From Pseudo-nitzschia pungens (lineage: Eukaryota > Bacillariophyta > Bacillariophyceae > Bacillariales > Bacillariaceae): 64,000 nt of DNA. Made by a program: the position numbers and the translations under genes. Positions 62,429 to 64,000 of this stretch are shown here, piece by piece (position 1 is the first letter of the stretch; each line of letters starts with the position of its first letter). The stretch spans positions 4,588,001 through 4,652,000 of the forward strand of contig CM074759.1 in the NCBI GenBank assembly GCA_037355855.1, written 5' to 3'. Under the pieces are notes generated by a model that worked only from the letters and a program-made list of their open reading frames with translations, had not been told where the DNA came from and searched no databases.

Positions 62429-62739
62429 TGTAACACTCTAAGGTAGAAATTTCGGAGTAGTATGAATAATTGTGTGTTATTTCACTTTACGAGATGGGAT
62501 TGAAATTAGAGAGAGGAAATAATGAGCGATGAGGTCATCGCGACCTTCTCATATAATAACCATCCCTGTATATAACATATATTCCGTATGTAACCTTAAT
62601 CGTATAATCGCTCTCTTCTGCATGTCTGTTTGCACATACCAGATATCCATACATGGATACCTTATATATATTTGAATCCCATGTGGGATTCGGTTAATTA
62701 TTAATTCGTAACACTACTAGCCTACGCTAGCATGTTACA
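62429..62739 (-). repeat. 3' LTR of a gypsy-1 relative, copy H (311 bp)
   Basis: On the minus strand it starts TGTAACATGCTAGCGTAGGC and ends CCTTAGAGTGTTACA. Near the distal end it shares ATTATTCATACTACTCCGAAAT with the complete copy; the first 60 bases also match its LTR start. The middle is different. The pol of the same element follows at 62770. Confidence 0.85.
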
Positions 62740-62769
62740 TAGTGCCTCATGATTGAACGAATCCCACAG

Positions 62770-64000
62770 TTAAGCCAACCAGTGACTCATGGAACAATCT
62801 GAGTCATTTGATTGGCTCAATTCGATATCTGCGGATTCAGCCGGCGTAGACTCCGACTGATTCGGTCCCCGATATGGAGTCAGCTTCCGAATGTTCACTG
62901 TTTCCACTACTGAGGGAGTTCGTTGCAACTTTACGGTTCCGTTCGTATTGACTTGTATGATTGGAAAGGGACCAAGCTTCCTGGGTTGTAGCTTGTCCGG
63001 ATCTGGCTCTTGGATCCATACCTTGTCATTGACTTGGAAGGTGTGGTTGATACGCTTGGCATTATCTCTGAGTAGATTCTTGTTAATCCCTTGTTGCCGG
63101 AGCTGTTGCAGAGCTAACAGGTTGGATGTTAGTGGCAGATCAATCAGCATGTCCCGATTGAATACTAGGGACCCTGGTGATGCCTGTAAGGCAGCGTTGA
63201 CAGCACATCAAGAGGCATGCATGCAAGTTGCCAGGGCATTATCCATGAGCTGACTGGCTCTGGTGTTGACTTGAGGGGGATTCACATGAACTAAGACTCT
63301 GAGAATATCAGCAACTGTATGATGGACTCTTTCACAGATGGCATTAGATTGGGGATTCTTCACTGTAGTGGGAATGGACTGAATTCCATACTGCTTGAGA
63401 GTAGTCTGGAACTCAGCGCCTAGAAACTCACCACCATTGTCATGAACGCATCTGATAGGTCTTGGGTATCTTGAAAGCCAACAGTTCTTGAATTGATCAG
63501 AGACGTGTTGCGAAGACTTGTCTCTGTGATCTCCAGTAAGTTGGTGACTGGATCAATACAGGTTAGGGCTTTGAAATTGTAGTTCTTGCCCTGAGCTGTA
63601 ATCTTCCATGGGCCTATGAGATCCACATGTATCTCGTTGAATGGAGCTAGTGGAGCTTCTTTCGATGGTAGCTTCCCATACTTGGAGTGCTGGTTCTTGT
63701 ATTTAATGCAGCTGTCGGGGCAGATGTAAGTCTTGCAAAGATTGGATAGATTGTCAATGTAGAATCGTGAGGAGATAGTTTGATATAGTCTGGTGGATCC
63801 ACAATGACCCAACAGAAGGTGATACCATTTGATGGTATCATGCGAGAGAGAACTTGGTATGTATATGCGCCAGTTGTCTGGGTTCGACTGGTTGGCATAG
63901 CAGAGGATATTATTGCCCTCTAATTCTTAATAGAAGAAGGCTTTGGATTGAGTCTTGAACTTGATGGTAGGATCTTTCTGTTGATGAAGATAGATATTGG
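62770..64000 (-). pseudogene. gypsy-1 relative, copy H: pol 3' end (integrase)
   Basis: This integrase runs off the right edge, read right to left: YANQSNPDNWRIYIPSSL, zinc finger (GHCGSTR, YICPDSC), D in HVDLIGPW, a core damaged by a short deletion near 63525 (frame lost after LTCIDPVTNLLEI), D in HDNGGEF, E in CERVHH, and a C-terminal region ending at 62770. Stops are TAA near 63929 and TGA at 63208-63210 (where related copies read HASRCAVN). It is a relic, less similar to the complete copy than to the family consensus. Confidence 0.88.

Noticed and set aside
1..64000. Host protein-coding genes, tRNA or rRNA
   Set aside because: Every long ORF is assigned to a retroelement or to a repeat shadow; no tRNA-like cloverleaf or rRNA segment was recognised by eye. 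A scan with tRNAscan-SE or Infernal would settle small RNAs.

Overview
The window is eukaryotic and almost entirely made of transposable elements; I found no convincing host gene, rRNA, tRNA or CRISPR array. The content is three families nested in one another: (i) a large non-LTR (LINE-type) retrotransposon with two ORFs (ORF1 about 1000 aa; ORF2 about 1970 aa with APE-type endonuclease, reverse transcriptase, RNase H and a C-terminal zinc knuckle), (ii) a roughly 2 kb non-coding element that shares both ends of that LINE, and (iii) two Ty3/gypsy LTR retrotransposon families (called gypsy-1 and gypsy-2 here). The RT signature (NDAKGCYDRI, GCGQGNGIGP, FVDDTDLF) and the Gag/Pol style resemble elements I associate with diatom and other stramenopile genomes. 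That organism assignment is an inference.

Layout: 1-1383 is the 3' end of a gypsy-1 relative plus its LTR, inserted in a LINE ORF2 fragment (1384-2079). 2080-3135 is unassigned. 3136-5970 holds two degraded copies of the 2 kb non-autonomous element, one carrying a LINE 3' fragment. 5971-6507 is a MITE-like element. From 6721 to about 62428 the backbone is one gypsy-2 relic on the minus strand, read as gag 62385-61963, gag/PR 57266-55723, RT-RNaseH-IN zinc finger 49436-48130, IN core 7572-6721. It is split by three large insertions.

Insertion 1 is LINE-B (7573-48129, minus). It is flanked by a 19-bp target-site duplication (TSD) whose copies are 40.6 kb apart, because LINE-B was itself hit by LINE-A (8199-19185, minus, intact), a truncated gypsy-1 (23981-26097), a non-autonomous copy (27606-29650) and LINE-F (29905-42507, plus, intact). 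Insertion 2 is a complete gypsy-1 (49437-55717; LTRs of 325 bp differing at one base; 5-bp TSD), whose integrase is interrupted by a 515-bp fold-back element. Insertion 3 is a 5'-truncated LINE (about 57267-61962) carrying another non-autonomous copy (59182-61217). The right edge (62429-64000) is another gypsy-1 relative on the minus strand.

How the parts work together: LINE ORF1/ORF2 are presumably translated from one mRNA; an ATGGTTAG overlap at the ORF junction suggests termination-reinitiation. The non-autonomous elements keep the LINE 5'-terminal hairpin and two 3' stem-loops and have 19-21 bp TSDs, so they are probably copied in trans by ORF2. gypsy-1 gag and pol lie in one frame separated by a single UGA in two copies, suggesting stop-codon readthrough. 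LINE-F looks like a recombinant of a LINE-B-type 5' half and a LINE-A-type 3' half.
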